DNA of 61,272 nt from Paracoccaceae bacterium. Its GTDB lineage: Bacteria > Pseudomonadota > Alphaproteobacteria > Rhodobacterales > Rhodobacteraceae. The notes under the pieces were generated by a model. It was not told the origin of the DNA. It worked only from the letters and a program-made list of their open reading frames with translations, and did no database searches. Made by a program: the position numbers and the translations under genes. How positions within the stretch are numbered: the first letter of the stretch is position 1; every line of letters starts with the position of its first letter. The DNA lies in assembly GCA_026707935.1 (NCBI GenBank), contig JAPOVX010000207.1, forward strand, positions 12,274 to 73,545, read 5' to 3'. Positions 54,006 through 61,272 of this stretch are shown piece by piece.

Positions 54006-54390
54006 CCATTGCGTGTTATTCTTTGAAACTCTCCGAGAATTGAAACGAAGGTTTCCGGGGCTGCTCACGCATGATTCCGCGTGGGGTCGGTGTCGATGCG
54101 ATCAGGATGGGCATCACCCTCCTTCCAAAATCTGCGATGGAAGAAGGACTCCGGGAAATGGTCTTACGCGAGGCGGACAACGACTTAAGGTGATGCCCCC
54201 CGTGTCGTGCGGAGTGAACTGAATTGTCGTGCGTGCTCCCGTTTTCGAAGGACACAACATTCCCTTACTCCGCAAGCCTTTGCAGCCAGCGCGAGTTCTT
54301 CCGGCGCACGACATCCTTCCCTTGTTCGTTTCCGGGAGTGATTTGTCGGTTCCGGACCGGAAGCGCCGAAAAAATTGTACAAAGGACTTT
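54006..54390. other. Intergenic stretch, no gene recognised
   Basis: 385 bases after the MBL stop. Short frames on both strands without domains. Nothing resembling a HigB toxin was found before the antitoxin-like gene. Confidence 0.4.
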
Positions 54391-54657
54391 GTGTGTCGTC
54401 GTGACAACGGCAAGCCTGTGCCTGCGCAGTTGCATGAATTGGGCCAAGCAAGAGAGATGACGCAAATAACGGTCGGTGCGGCTTTGAATGTCAAGCAACC
54501 GGCCGTGGCCATGCTTGAGCGACGGGCGGACATGTACGTGTCCAATCTTCGCGAATATATTGAACCACTTGGCGGCAAGTTGCATATCGTGGCCGAATTC
54601 CCGCACGGTAGTGTCAAGATCGCCAACTTCTCGGAGATCGGAAACAATGGCAGTTGA
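54391..54657 (+). CDS. XRE-family HTH protein, HigA-type antitoxin-like, orphan
   Basis: 88 residues if started at GTG 54391, which has AAAGGA four bases upstream; the frame is open further back to 54229. The helix-turn-helix covers L-H-E-L-G-Q-A-R-E-M-T-Q through V-K-Q-P-A-V-A-M-L-E-R-R, followed by Y-V-S-N-L-R-E-Y-I-E-P-L-G-G-K-L, the tail typical of HigA/XRE antitoxins. A few helix positions are unusual (A-M-L-E-R-R instead of S-K-L-E-R-R). No toxin gene is adjacent. It may be a leftover or a stand-alone regulator. Confidence 0.6.
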   Translation: MCRRDNGKPVPAQLHELGQAREMTQITVGAALNVKQPAVAMLERRADMYVSNLREYIEPLGGKLHIVAEFPHGSVKIANFSEIGNNGS

Positions 54658-54960
54658 ATTTGGAACTGAAAATTCTCCAATCGTAACACGATAGAACGCA
54701 GGCAAATTGGTGTGCCAATTGGTTAAATCCGGGTGTTTCAACTCCACGTGCCTGACGCACGGATCGAAGTGGAAGAGGCTCGCTCAGTGGTCATTAACTT
54801 GGGAGCCAACTTCATTGAAAACTGCGTGCAGATAAGTGCCGAATTCGGTGTGACGGGTGAATTTGCTTTGACTTCCTCGCCGATACAGCAGTCGACAACC
54901 GGATTGAACCCCGGTCCGTAGAACACTCAATCGTAGGGTCAGGGCTGATGCGCACGGTCC
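54658..54960. other. Intergenic stretch, no gene recognised
   Basis: About 300 bases. A 62-residue open frame at 54733-54921 on the plus strand has no recognisable motif or good ribosome binding site. Confidence 0.4.
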
Positions 54961-54980
54961 GCCGTCAGGACTATGTTGCG

Positions 54981-55170
54981 GTAGTCATCTCCTTGGTTCC
55001 TGACCGTCGGCAAGTGGCACTTTCGTTCCCACATCTTTTGCGCACGTGTGTTCAGATGGGCATCGTGGCGACAATGACCGGCTTCACCCGCGACAAGGTG
55101 GAGGCAAGAATCCGAGACAACTCGTGGCGCAACGGCTTCCAGGCAGCCTGCCGGAATCATCCCTTTATGT
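54981..55170 (+). pseudogene. Decayed copy of the alpha/beta hydrolase gene
   Basis: The frame reads Q-V-A-L-S-F-P-H-L-L-R-T-C-V-Q-M-G then T-G-F-T-R-D-K-V-E-A, closely matching the intact hydrolase (Q-V-A-I-S-F-P-H-L-L-R-L-A-V-P-M-G, T-G-F-T-R-D-W-M-E-A). After this, another frame reads N-P-R-Q-L-V-A-Q-R, matching D-P-S-Q-L-V-A-Q-W about 50 residues further on in the intact protein. So the copy has lost a middle segment and shifted frame. The nucleophile G-x-S-x-G is destroyed (V-I-S-L-V-P). The match is also plain at the DNA level, for example ccggtttcacccgcga / ccggcttcacccgcga. Confidence 0.8.
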
Positions 55171-55375
55171 CAGCGGTCTCGATCCGCACGCGGAGAGACG
55201 GAAATCAATACCGATTCGAACCAACCGCTTGCCGAAATGGAATAATGCGCAAGCATCGCCGATGGGTCGGATATGTGGACGGAATCCGACATCGGTGTCG
55301 GAAATCAAGGAGACTCCCCGCATCTTTCGGAAAATCTCGTGCACGCAATGACAGGGTCAATCGTGTGGGGCGGCA

Positions 55376-56335
55376 ATGGTAATTCGGGATCGGGCGCAGT
55401 TGAGTATCCTGTGCGCGCTCGGTTCGTCGGTGGCGTTCTCGCTGAATGACGTATCGGTCAAGTGGCTGAGCGCAGACTACCCGTTGCATCAACTGGTCTT
55501 GATGCGGGCCACGGTCGCCCTGTGCATTACCCTATGCCTGGTTGTCCCGCTCGAAGGCGGCCTGGAGAGGCTGAAGACGCGGCGGCCGTTTCTCCACCTG
55601 CTGCGCGGCCTTTGTGTTGTCGTTGCGAACATGGCATTTTTTTCCAGCATCGCGGTGATTCCACTCGCAGAAGCGACCGCAATCTTCTTCGTCGCACCAC
55701 TGCTGATAACCGCGTTTTCAGCGGTGTTCCTGAAAGAGCCCGTAGGGATTCGGAGATGGTCGGCGCTTTCGATCGGGTTCGTCGGTGTCATCGTCATCGT
55801 GCGACCTGGGGGCCTCGGCTTTGAGTGGGCGTTCCTGCTGCCCCTGCTCGCCGCCGTTGCCTATGCCGCGCTTCACACACTGACGAGAAACATGGGGCTT
55901 TCCGAACGCGCGTCGACGATGGCGTTCTATATCCAGGTGACGTTCATCGTTGTGTGCACGGGTATGGGTGTCGCTTTCGGAGATGGCCGCTACGCCGGTT
56001 CGGGTCATCCGGCTGTCGAGTTCCTGCTGCGGGCGTGGCATTGGCCTGATCCATCCGACTGGTTGATCATTGCAGGTATGGGACTGTGCAGCGCTTCGGC
56101 CGGATACCTGATTTCCCAGGCCTACCGAATGACCCAGGCAGGACTCGTCGCGCCGTTCGAATACACGACTCTCGTTCTCGCCGTCCTTTGGGGCTACGTC
56201 ATCTGGAACGAGTTCCCGACAGCCTTGTCCGTGATTGGCATTTTCCTGATCCTCGGATCAGGAATATTCGTTGCCGTCAGGGAGATGCACTTCGGTGTCG
56301 GCCAAAGCACCAGGTGGATTTCGAGACGTCGTTGA
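55376..56335 (+). CDS. EamA-family (DMT) transporter
   Basis: 319 residues with about ten hydrophobic helices in two EamA repeats (about 8-140 and 150-300). Typical features: S-L-N-D-V-S-V-K-W-L in helix 1, P-L-A-E-A-T-A-I-F-F-V-A-P near residue 98, and V-A-P-F-E-Y-T-T-L-V-L-A near residue 255. Inner-membrane exporter or importer of a small metabolite; no substrate can be inferred. ATG 55376 has GGGGCGG upstream. Isolated among remnants. Confidence 0.92.
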   Translation: MVIRDRAQLSILCALGSSVAFSLNDVSVKWLSADYPLHQLVLMRATVALCITLCLVVPLEGGLERLKTRRPFLHLLRGLCVVVANMAFFSSIAVIPLAEATAIFFVAPLLITAFSAVFLKEPVGIRRWSALSIGFVGVIVIVRPGGLGFEWAFLLPLLAAVAYAALHTLTRNMGLSERASTMAFYIQVTFIVVCTGMGVAFGDGRYAGSGHPAVEFLLRAWHWPDPSDWLIIAGMGLCSASAGYLISQAYRMTQAGLVAPFEYTTLVLAVLWGYVIWNEFPTALSVIGIFLILGSGIFVAVREMHFGVGQSTRWISRRR

Positions 56336-56764
56336 TCTTGGTGCGACACAACACGACCTTGGCGCCAAGGAAATTCTCGTGACGTTCAGTTCGTCAATCT
56401 CGCACAAAGGCGGGCAGCTCGCTTTTGCCGGGGCGCTGGTTGAATCCGGGCGCAACTCAAGCTCGAGCGCCAAACTGCCGTAAGGCGTCGACCCGGCGCG
56501 TCGGCGAATGGACGCCGAGGAGTTGGAGACCGTGGCACTTCGCAAGTTTCCGTCCCGCCACTGCGTTGACGATTTCGTCGACGCTGGGCAAAGGATGCGC
56601 GGTTGCCCGTGACGCCCGTAGACAAGCGCCGTGTGCATGGCCCTTCGCCTTGTGTTCGCGGCCGAGGCAGTATGCGATTTCAGGCTGACCTCCGATCTTT
56701 TCGTGCGAGGCTGCCTCGAAATTGGCGGGAGCGCTGAGCGCACTCATTCAGGCAGAGATGCAGG
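56336..56764. other. Gene-poor gap between the DMT transporter and the Gfo-type gene
   Basis: About 430 bases between converging genes. A minus-strand open frame (56457-56747) has protein-like residues in its second half (P-S-V-D-E-I-V-N-A-V-A-G-R-K-L-A) but no recognised family; it may be a remnant of a longer enzyme. Confidence 0.35.
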
Positions 56765-57820
56765 TCAATCAACGGGGAGACTGATTTCGGCTGAGGATCG
56801 CGATGCGCGCCGTATCGCGTCAACGACTTGCAATGCACGCAACCCGTCTCGACCCGATACGAGCGGGATTTCTTCGCCCCGGATGACCGCTGCAAAGTGT
56901 TCGATTTGGTTGGTCAGAGGGTCCGAAAAGTCTCTTGTTACCGTAGTTGCCGAAATGGGAGACCACCAGTCGCGGGATTCCGGGTGGGACCAGATCTTCA
57001 GGTCGGGAATCGACAGTGAACCGTGAGAGCCCCCGATCAGGTAGCAGCTTTCGGTCGTTGGCGGGTAAATCGGATATTCGCTTGATGTAAGTTCCCAGCT
57101 CCATGGGGCAACGATACCGTCGGAAACAGTCATTGTTCCGATCGCCCCATTTGAAAACTGCAATATCGCCGCCGCGACATCCTCATTTTCAAATCCTCGC
57201 CTTGACGGGACAGACGCTGCCTGAACGGACGTGATTTCTCCGCACAGGTGACGGATCAGGTCGATGTCGTGCACGAGGTTGACCGAAACCGGACCGGCAC
57301 CGCGGAGTTTTCGCCACGGGGAAACATCGAAATACCGATCCGGCTTGTAGAACCAGCAGGTCGCATGGGCAGCCCGAATCTCACCGATCCCGCCCCCGGC
57401 GATCATTTCCCGCGCCTTGCTGATCAGCGGATTGAATCTCCTGTGGTGCCCGACCAGCAGAGCAACCTGCGCATGTTCTGCCGTTTCAACGAGTTCCCGT
57501 GCACTTCCGACATCAGTTGCGAGCGGTTTTTCAATCAGGACCGGGCACCGGCATTCGATGCATGCACGCCCCTGAGCCGCGTGCAATCGGGTCGGAGTCG
57601 AAAGAACCACTCCGTCAGCGATATCCGCTTCGAGCATGTCCTCGAATTCTTCGAAAGTTGTCAGACCGTGACCTGCCGCGAGGCGCCGGGACTCGGGATC
57701 GGGGTCGGCTATTGCGGAAAGGGATACATTTTCGACATGCCGTATGGCATTGGCGTGACGTTGGCCCGCCAGTCCGAATCCAGCGATCGCCAGCCTGACG
57801 GGTCGGGATTCAGAACGCAC
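56765..57820 (-). CDS. Gfo/Idh/MocA-family oxidoreductase
   Basis: 351 residues. Rossmann motif A-G-F-G-L-A-G-Q-R-H near residue 13, I-E-K-P-L-A near residue 95 with the catalytic lysine, and H-H-R-R-F-N-P near residue 123. Typical length for inositol, glucose or scyllo-inosose dehydrogenase-like enzymes. A fragment of a sugar-ABC ATPase about 200 bp away on the other strand hints that a sugar uptake locus once stood here. Differs from the Gfo-type gene at 3226-4416. Confidence 0.9.
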   Translation of the reverse strand: MRSESRPVRLAIAGFGLAGQRHANAIRHVENVSLSAIADPDPESRRLAAGHGLTTFEEFEDMLEADIADGVVLSTPTRLHAAQGRACIECRCPVLIEKPLATDVGSARELVETAEHAQVALLVGHHRRFNPLISKAREMIAGGGIGEIRAAHATCWFYKPDRYFDVSPWRKLRGAGPVSVNLVHDIDLIRHLCGEITSVQAASVPSRRGFENEDVAAAILQFSNGAIGTMTVSDGIVAPWSWELTSSEYPIYPPTTESCYLIGGSHGSLSIPDLKIWSHPESRDWWSPISATTVTRDFSDPLTNQIEHFAAVIRGEEIPLVSGRDGLRALQVVDAIRRASRSSAEISLPVD

Positions 57821-58041
57821 TTCCGATCAATCCTTCGAAAAAAATCATCTGGATAGCTTGTGCACCTCAAGCGAGCATGAATACCCGGGCCACCTAAATG
57901 GTTCCTGCTACTCGGACTGGCCTCCGTCCTCGTGGAAAATCCTGTTAGAGAGGGAGGGTTTGAACCGCCGGCGCAACGACGTCAAACACTTTCGATAGAA
58001 TGTTTCATGGGCACTATCTTGGCGCTGCGCACCGCCTTGTC

Positions 58042-58190
58042 ACTGCCAAGGAAAACGGCGATTGCGAATTGGTGCCGGCCGGAGTCCTGACGGTTATCGG
58101 AGCCAACGATTCCGGAAAGTCAACACTCATCAATACTCTGTCGGGCGCTCTCTGTCCGGATCACGGAGAAGTCAAGCTCGAAGGATGCGG
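58042..58190 (+). pseudogene. Fragment of a sugar ABC transporter ATP-binding protein
   Basis: The frame beginning at 58000 reads V-I-G-A-N-D-S-G-K-S-T-L-I-N-T-L-S-G-A-L followed by P-D-H-G-E-V-K-L-E-G. This is a Walker A region and following strand of RbsA/XylG-like importers (G-E-N-G-A-G-K-S-T-L-x-K-x-L-S-G), with Asp-Ser in place of Gly-Ala. The frame ends after 78 residues and nothing else of the ATPase remains. Confidence 0.7.
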
Positions 58191-58304
58191 ATTCTTACGA
58201 ATTCAACGGGGAATCCCGCGACGATTGACGGTTTGATCCGGGTTGCCGGCGAGCTCATCCGGATGCGGACACTGCATATCGGCACCATGCTCACCTGTCC
58301 CGAC

Positions 58305-58680
58305 GTCAACTGCCTGTGTACCAACCGGTTCGACCGGGACGCGGAGACACTGTGGCGGATACTATCCATGCTGAGGGATGTGGAATCGGTGTTTCGGGTC
58401 GCTCCAGTCGGAACCGGGTCCGCGTCCCGTGTCTCACCGGCAGCAGGACCGGTCCAATGGCTACCTGTTCGTCAACGTCATGGCCAACCAGTTGGCCCAG
58501 GTCATTCGCAGTCGTTTTCGGGCCTGCGGCGAGACGGCGAGTTGGAGTACAGGAATATCTTTCGGGCCAGATCCGGGTCATCGCCTGTTTCCGTCGTGCC
58601 GACGGACGCATTATCCACATCCGCAGGGTGCCCCGGGCGGAGCCTCGGCAATGGAAGACCTACCGGGTACTTGGTTTTGA
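58305..58680 (+). mobile_element. Degenerate IS1634-family (IS4-type) transposase remnant
   Basis: Three successive plus frames together give the C-terminal part of an IS1634-like transposase. Frame a (about 58305-58395) reads C-x-C-T-N-R-F-D-R-D-A-E-T-L-W-R and M-L-R-D-V-E-S-V-F-R. Frame b (about 58396-58550) reads S-L-Q-S-E-P-G-P-R-P-V-S-H and N-G-Y-L-F-V-N-V-M-A-N-Q-L-A-Q-V-I-R-S-R. Frame c (58550-58676) reads Y-L-S-G-Q-I-R-V, F-R-R-A-D-G-R-I-I-H-I-R and A-E-P-R-Q-W-K-T-Y. At least two frameshifts; no terminal repeats could be identified. Confidence 0.75.
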
Positions 58681-59400
58681 CCGCGGGCCCGGGAAGACGT
58701 GGTGGGTGGTTTCCCGATGGGTCGGTGATACATTGTCCGGGTGTGGCCTTTAGTGCCATGACAGCTGTTGCAATCGGCATAAGATTCTGAAAAACAATCA
58801 CCTTTTTTGTGCGTGTCAAACATTGATCAGGACAACACTCCGTCTACATTCCTTATTGTGACTGAAGTCATGGCGACTCGCCAAAATGTGTTGAATCGGA
58901 TTGGCGGCTACCAAGTGAAGGCTGGCTCCAATTCTTGCTGCCAGCGAAAGTAAAGGAACAGGGATCTTGCGGAATTTGCCTTGGATTCGGGTGTCATCCC
59001 TGGTGCAAAGCCCCGCCACGCTGCGTTCTTCGAACGGCCAGAAATGATTCCTCTGGCGAATTTTGACGCCTGTTTCATGCGGGTCATTGAATATCGACCG
59101 CGCCATGAACCGTCGTCCAGCGCAGCGATAGGTTGGAAGGTGCAACCGTATTCGACTTCGCTGACCAGAAAGCCTGGGACCATGATCGAGTCAGAAGATT
59201 CCGGCTACGAACCGAACCATCGCAAATCGCGGCGAGAACCGGCAGCTACAACCAAGGTACGGGAAAACGGAAATCTCAAGGACGGAAGGTCTGGGCATCC
59301 CTGCCTGCGGATGCTTTTGCGTTGGATGGGCACAACCGTCCGCAATGGCCTGAGACGCAGGAAGCCCCATCCTTCAGGGCGGAGAGCAATCACCGAGGGT
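58681..59400. other. Gene-poor stretch after the transposase remnant
   Basis: About 720 bases. Long open frames occur (for example on the plus strand from 58981) but have no domain signature and overlap the aminotransferase end. I regard the stretch as eroded sequence. Confidence 0.4.
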
Positions 59401-60564
59401 TCAGGCGAGAAACTCGGAAATTCGTCTTACGGCACGGCGAATGTTTTCCTGGCTGTTGGCGTAACTCAAGCGGATGTACCCTTCACCCAGCACGCCGAAA
59501 TCCGGACCGCCTACGGTCGCAACACCTGCCTTCTCAAGCATCTCGGAGGCGAGTTCCTTGGCCTTCCAGCCAGTGCCGCTGATGTTGGGATAGGCATAGA
59601 ATGCGCCCTTTGGCGTAACGCAAGAGATGCCCGGCAGTTCGTTCAGGAGGTCGACGACAAGTTGTCGGCGTGCATCAAACTCGGCAACCATTTCCCCCAC
59701 AGAATCCTGGGGACCAGTGAGCGCCTCGACCGCGGCAAATTGCGCCGACGCATTGACACATGACCAGGCATTGACCGCAAGCTTGCGTGCCTTGTCATAG
59801 AGCTCCTGCGGCCAGACCGAGTAGCCCAAGCGCCAGCCAGTCATGGCGTAGGTCTTGGACCAGCCGTTGAGGAGAATTAACTGGTCCCTGATCTCGGGAT
59901 AACCGAGCAGCGTAACGTGCTCTTCGCCGTCATAGAGAATTTGATCGTAAATCTCGTCCGACATCACGGAAATGTCTGGTCGCTCCACAAGACCCGCAAC
60001 CAGGCTGTCGATCTCGGACCCTGGCGTCACGCCGCCGCAAGGATTTGCGGGCGAGTTCAGAATGACGAGGCGCGTCCGGTCCGAGACAAGCGACAGTGCC
60101 TCGTCCGCCGAAAACGCAAATCCGAACTCTTCGCGGATCGGAATCGGGACCGGGCTCGCACCGGTAAATTCGATCATCGAACGGTAGATCGGAAATCCCG
60201 GATCCGGGTAGAGGATCTCCGTACCGGGTTCACCAAACATAAGTATTGCGGCAAACATCGTCACCTTGCCTCCCGGTACGATCAGCACCAGGTCGGGATC
60301 TACCTCGACTCCGAAACGGCGGTGAAGATCGGCAGAAACGGCCTCGCGAAGGGGCAGGATGCCCGTGGCCGGCGTGTAGCCATGATGGCCATCGCGAAGC
60401 GCCTTCACTGCCGCTTCGACGATGTTTTCTGGTGTCGGAAAATCCGGCTGGCCGATGCCGAGGTTGATCACGTCCACGCCCTGGTTGGCCAATGCAGCGG
60501 CACGTGCGAGGACCGCAAAGGCGTTTTCTTCACCAATTCGGTCAAATCCTTCGACTGTCTTCAT
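59401..60564 (-). CDS. Pyridoxal-phosphate-dependent aminotransferase, class I/II
   Basis: 387 residues from ATG 60564, with GGAAGG upstream. PLP lysine K237 lies in S-K-T-Y-A-M-T-G-W-R; N-S-P-A-N-P-C-G near 170-177 and D203-E-I-Y206 hold the cofactor, and the C-terminal arginine in Y-I-R-L-S-Y binds the substrate carboxylate. Resembles aspartate/tyrosine-type aminotransferases of subgroup I-gamma. Exact amino donor is unknown. It stands alone at the edge of the eroded region. Complete. Confidence 0.93.
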   Translation of the reverse strand: MKTVEGFDRIGEENAFAVLARAAALANQGVDVINLGIGQPDFPTPENIVEAAVKALRDGHHGYTPATGILPLREAVSADLHRRFGVEVDPDLVLIVPGGKVTMFAAILMFGEPGTEILYPDPGFPIYRSMIEFTGASPVPIPIREEFGFAFSADEALSLVSDRTRLVILNSPANPCGGVTPGSEIDSLVAGLVERPDISVMSDEIYDQILYDGEEHVTLLGYPEIRDQLILLNGWSKTYAMTGWRLGYSVWPQELYDKARKLAVNAWSCVNASAQFAAVEALTGPQDSVGEMVAEFDARRQLVVDLLNELPGISCVTPKGAFYAYPNISGTGWKAKELASEMLEKAGVATVGGPDFGVLGEGYIRLSYANSQENIRRAVRRISEFLA

Positions 60565-61272
60565 TTCCCTGCCTTCCTGCCAGCATCTGGTGTTTCGATT
60601 CAATCGCCTGGTACCCGGAATCCCAAGACATGGTGACTGGATGTTGGCTGTCTTTGTCCGTCATATCAATGGGAAAGATCGCAAAACGTTGCGCACAAGT
60701 ACGGACCAGTTTTGCACTGACCGCTAGAAATGCGGACCTCTGACTTCTCGCAATCAGTGACAGCGACACAAAGCTCCGCTTCACGCGAACGATACATGAG
60801 CATGGCATGCCGGAATGCTGTCCATCCAAACGAGGCGATCGCAACTTTTCGGTCTGATGTGACCGGGAAGGACGTTTTCCCAAAGCTTGGCGACGCTGTG
60901 CGGACTGCCCTGGAGGTCAATTTCGGCGGCTCGCGGCTTTGGCCGGACTTGAGGCGTTTCATCCCCGCAGGCTTGCAAGCTTGAAACTGCCGGGGGATCA
61001 AGCCGATTCAGGTATCCGCCGAGTTTGACTTCCGTAAGCTATCGCCAACCTTCATTCATCGTCTTGGGGGATTTTGGCACGATTGGTGCCGCCCGTGCCA
61101 CTCACCTCGTCAAGAAGTGTCTGGTCGCCAGCCGGAACCTGGCCAAACATCCTTCCGGGCTCCGCTCGTGGTTTTCCGCCAGACGTCAACACCGGGACAT
61201 CCAGACAAGCGTCCGCTCGACGCCCGGCGGCCGTACAGGACCGTAATCCCTTTGATTTCCTTGGTCCTTTCT
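60565..61272. other. Right end of the window, no convincing gene
   Basis: About 700 bases. About 60660-60870 has the look of a dispersed intergenic repeat (mixed short palindromes, no codon bias, for example around gcggacctctgacttctcgc). From 61040 a plus frame reads V-L-G-D-F-G-T-I-G-A-A-R, like the nucleotide-binding start of an epimerase, but it degenerates after about 40 residues. Possibly a remnant; too weak for a call. Confidence 0.35.

Noticed and set aside
57945-57990. tRNA 3'-end-like sequence
   Set aside because: On the minus strand ggttcaaacc resembles a T-loop, but the stem has a mismatch and no acceptor or anticodon arms can be built. No tRNA gene was found in the window.
58981-59763. 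260-residue plus-strand frame
   Set aside because: It overlaps the aminotransferase end, has no domain and no ribosome binding site.
60600-60632. Possible eighth GntR operator upstream of the aminotransferase
   Set aside because: The sequence cccggaatcccaagaca shares a half-site and flank with palindrome 7, but the dyad is broken (GGAATCCC) and there is no partner site.
1-61272. CRISPR arrays, prophage, rRNA, integrases
   Set aside because: No regularly spaced repeats, phage structural genes, rRNA segments or integrase motifs were seen.

Overview
The window is GC-rich with Shine-Dalgarno-led genes. Its formate dehydrogenase locus is of the kind found in Alphaproteobacteria: DUF3305, DUF3306, TorD-like, Tat peptide, FdhABC, DUF6494, Mrp, DUF4444-like and DUF6505-like genes together. 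The many TRAP transporters, DMT exporters, Gfo/Idh/MocA enzymes and sulfatases suit a heterotrophic, probably aquatic or host-associated alphaproteobacterium. Species cannot be fixed from the sequence. All functions are read from protein motifs without database searches.

Layout. (1) 1-3163: end of an EamA exporter, then uvrB. (2) 3226-7265, minus strand: a four-gene sugar or sugar-acid operon (LtnD-like dehydrogenase, TIM-barrel isomerase, unknown protein, Gfo/Idh/MocA oxidoreductase), with a decayed TRAP permease tail behind its start. (3) 8375-9239: a Rieske ferredoxin and a MaoC-type hydratase. (4) 9309-23884: a formate dehydrogenase locus. On the minus strand it runs DUF3305, DUF3306, TorD-like chaperone, Tat mini-protein, FdhA (Cys in place of Sec), FdhB, FdhC and a 41-residue membrane peptide. 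Around it lie a large multi-cluster ferredoxin, a binding-protein/cytochrome c fusion, DUF6494, Mrp, a DUF4444-like protein and a DUF6505-like protein. (5) 24171-34727, plus strand: a Tm-1-like protein, three class II aldolases, an MBL hydrolase, a HAD phosphatase, a FGGY kinase, a minimal zincin, a non-pyrrolysine MttB homologue and an alpha/beta hydrolase.

(6) 34923-54005 is the most interesting part. A nine-gene minus-strand operon (TRAP binding protein, GST, DctQ, DctM, aldehyde dehydrogenase, LigF-like GST, SDR, cupin, double OsmC) diverges from a GntR/FCD regulator. Next come a TAXI binding protein with a fused TRAP permease, two sulfatases with CxPxR motifs, and an alkylsulfatase-like MBL enzyme. 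Seven copies of a TGGGATCCCA-type palindrome lie only before the three transcription start regions of this block. Three neighbouring pairs are 63, 63 and 61 bp apart. I infer one GntR regulon for uptake and breakdown of a sulfated, possibly ether-linked substrate.

(7) 54006-61272 is eroded: an orphan XRE antitoxin-like gene, a decayed copy of the alpha/beta hydrolase at 33.9 kb, a DMT exporter, a second Gfo/Idh/MocA oxidoreductase, a fragment of a sugar-ABC ATPase, a frameshifted IS1634-type transposase remnant and a class I/II aminotransferase. The last 0.7 kb has no convincing gene.
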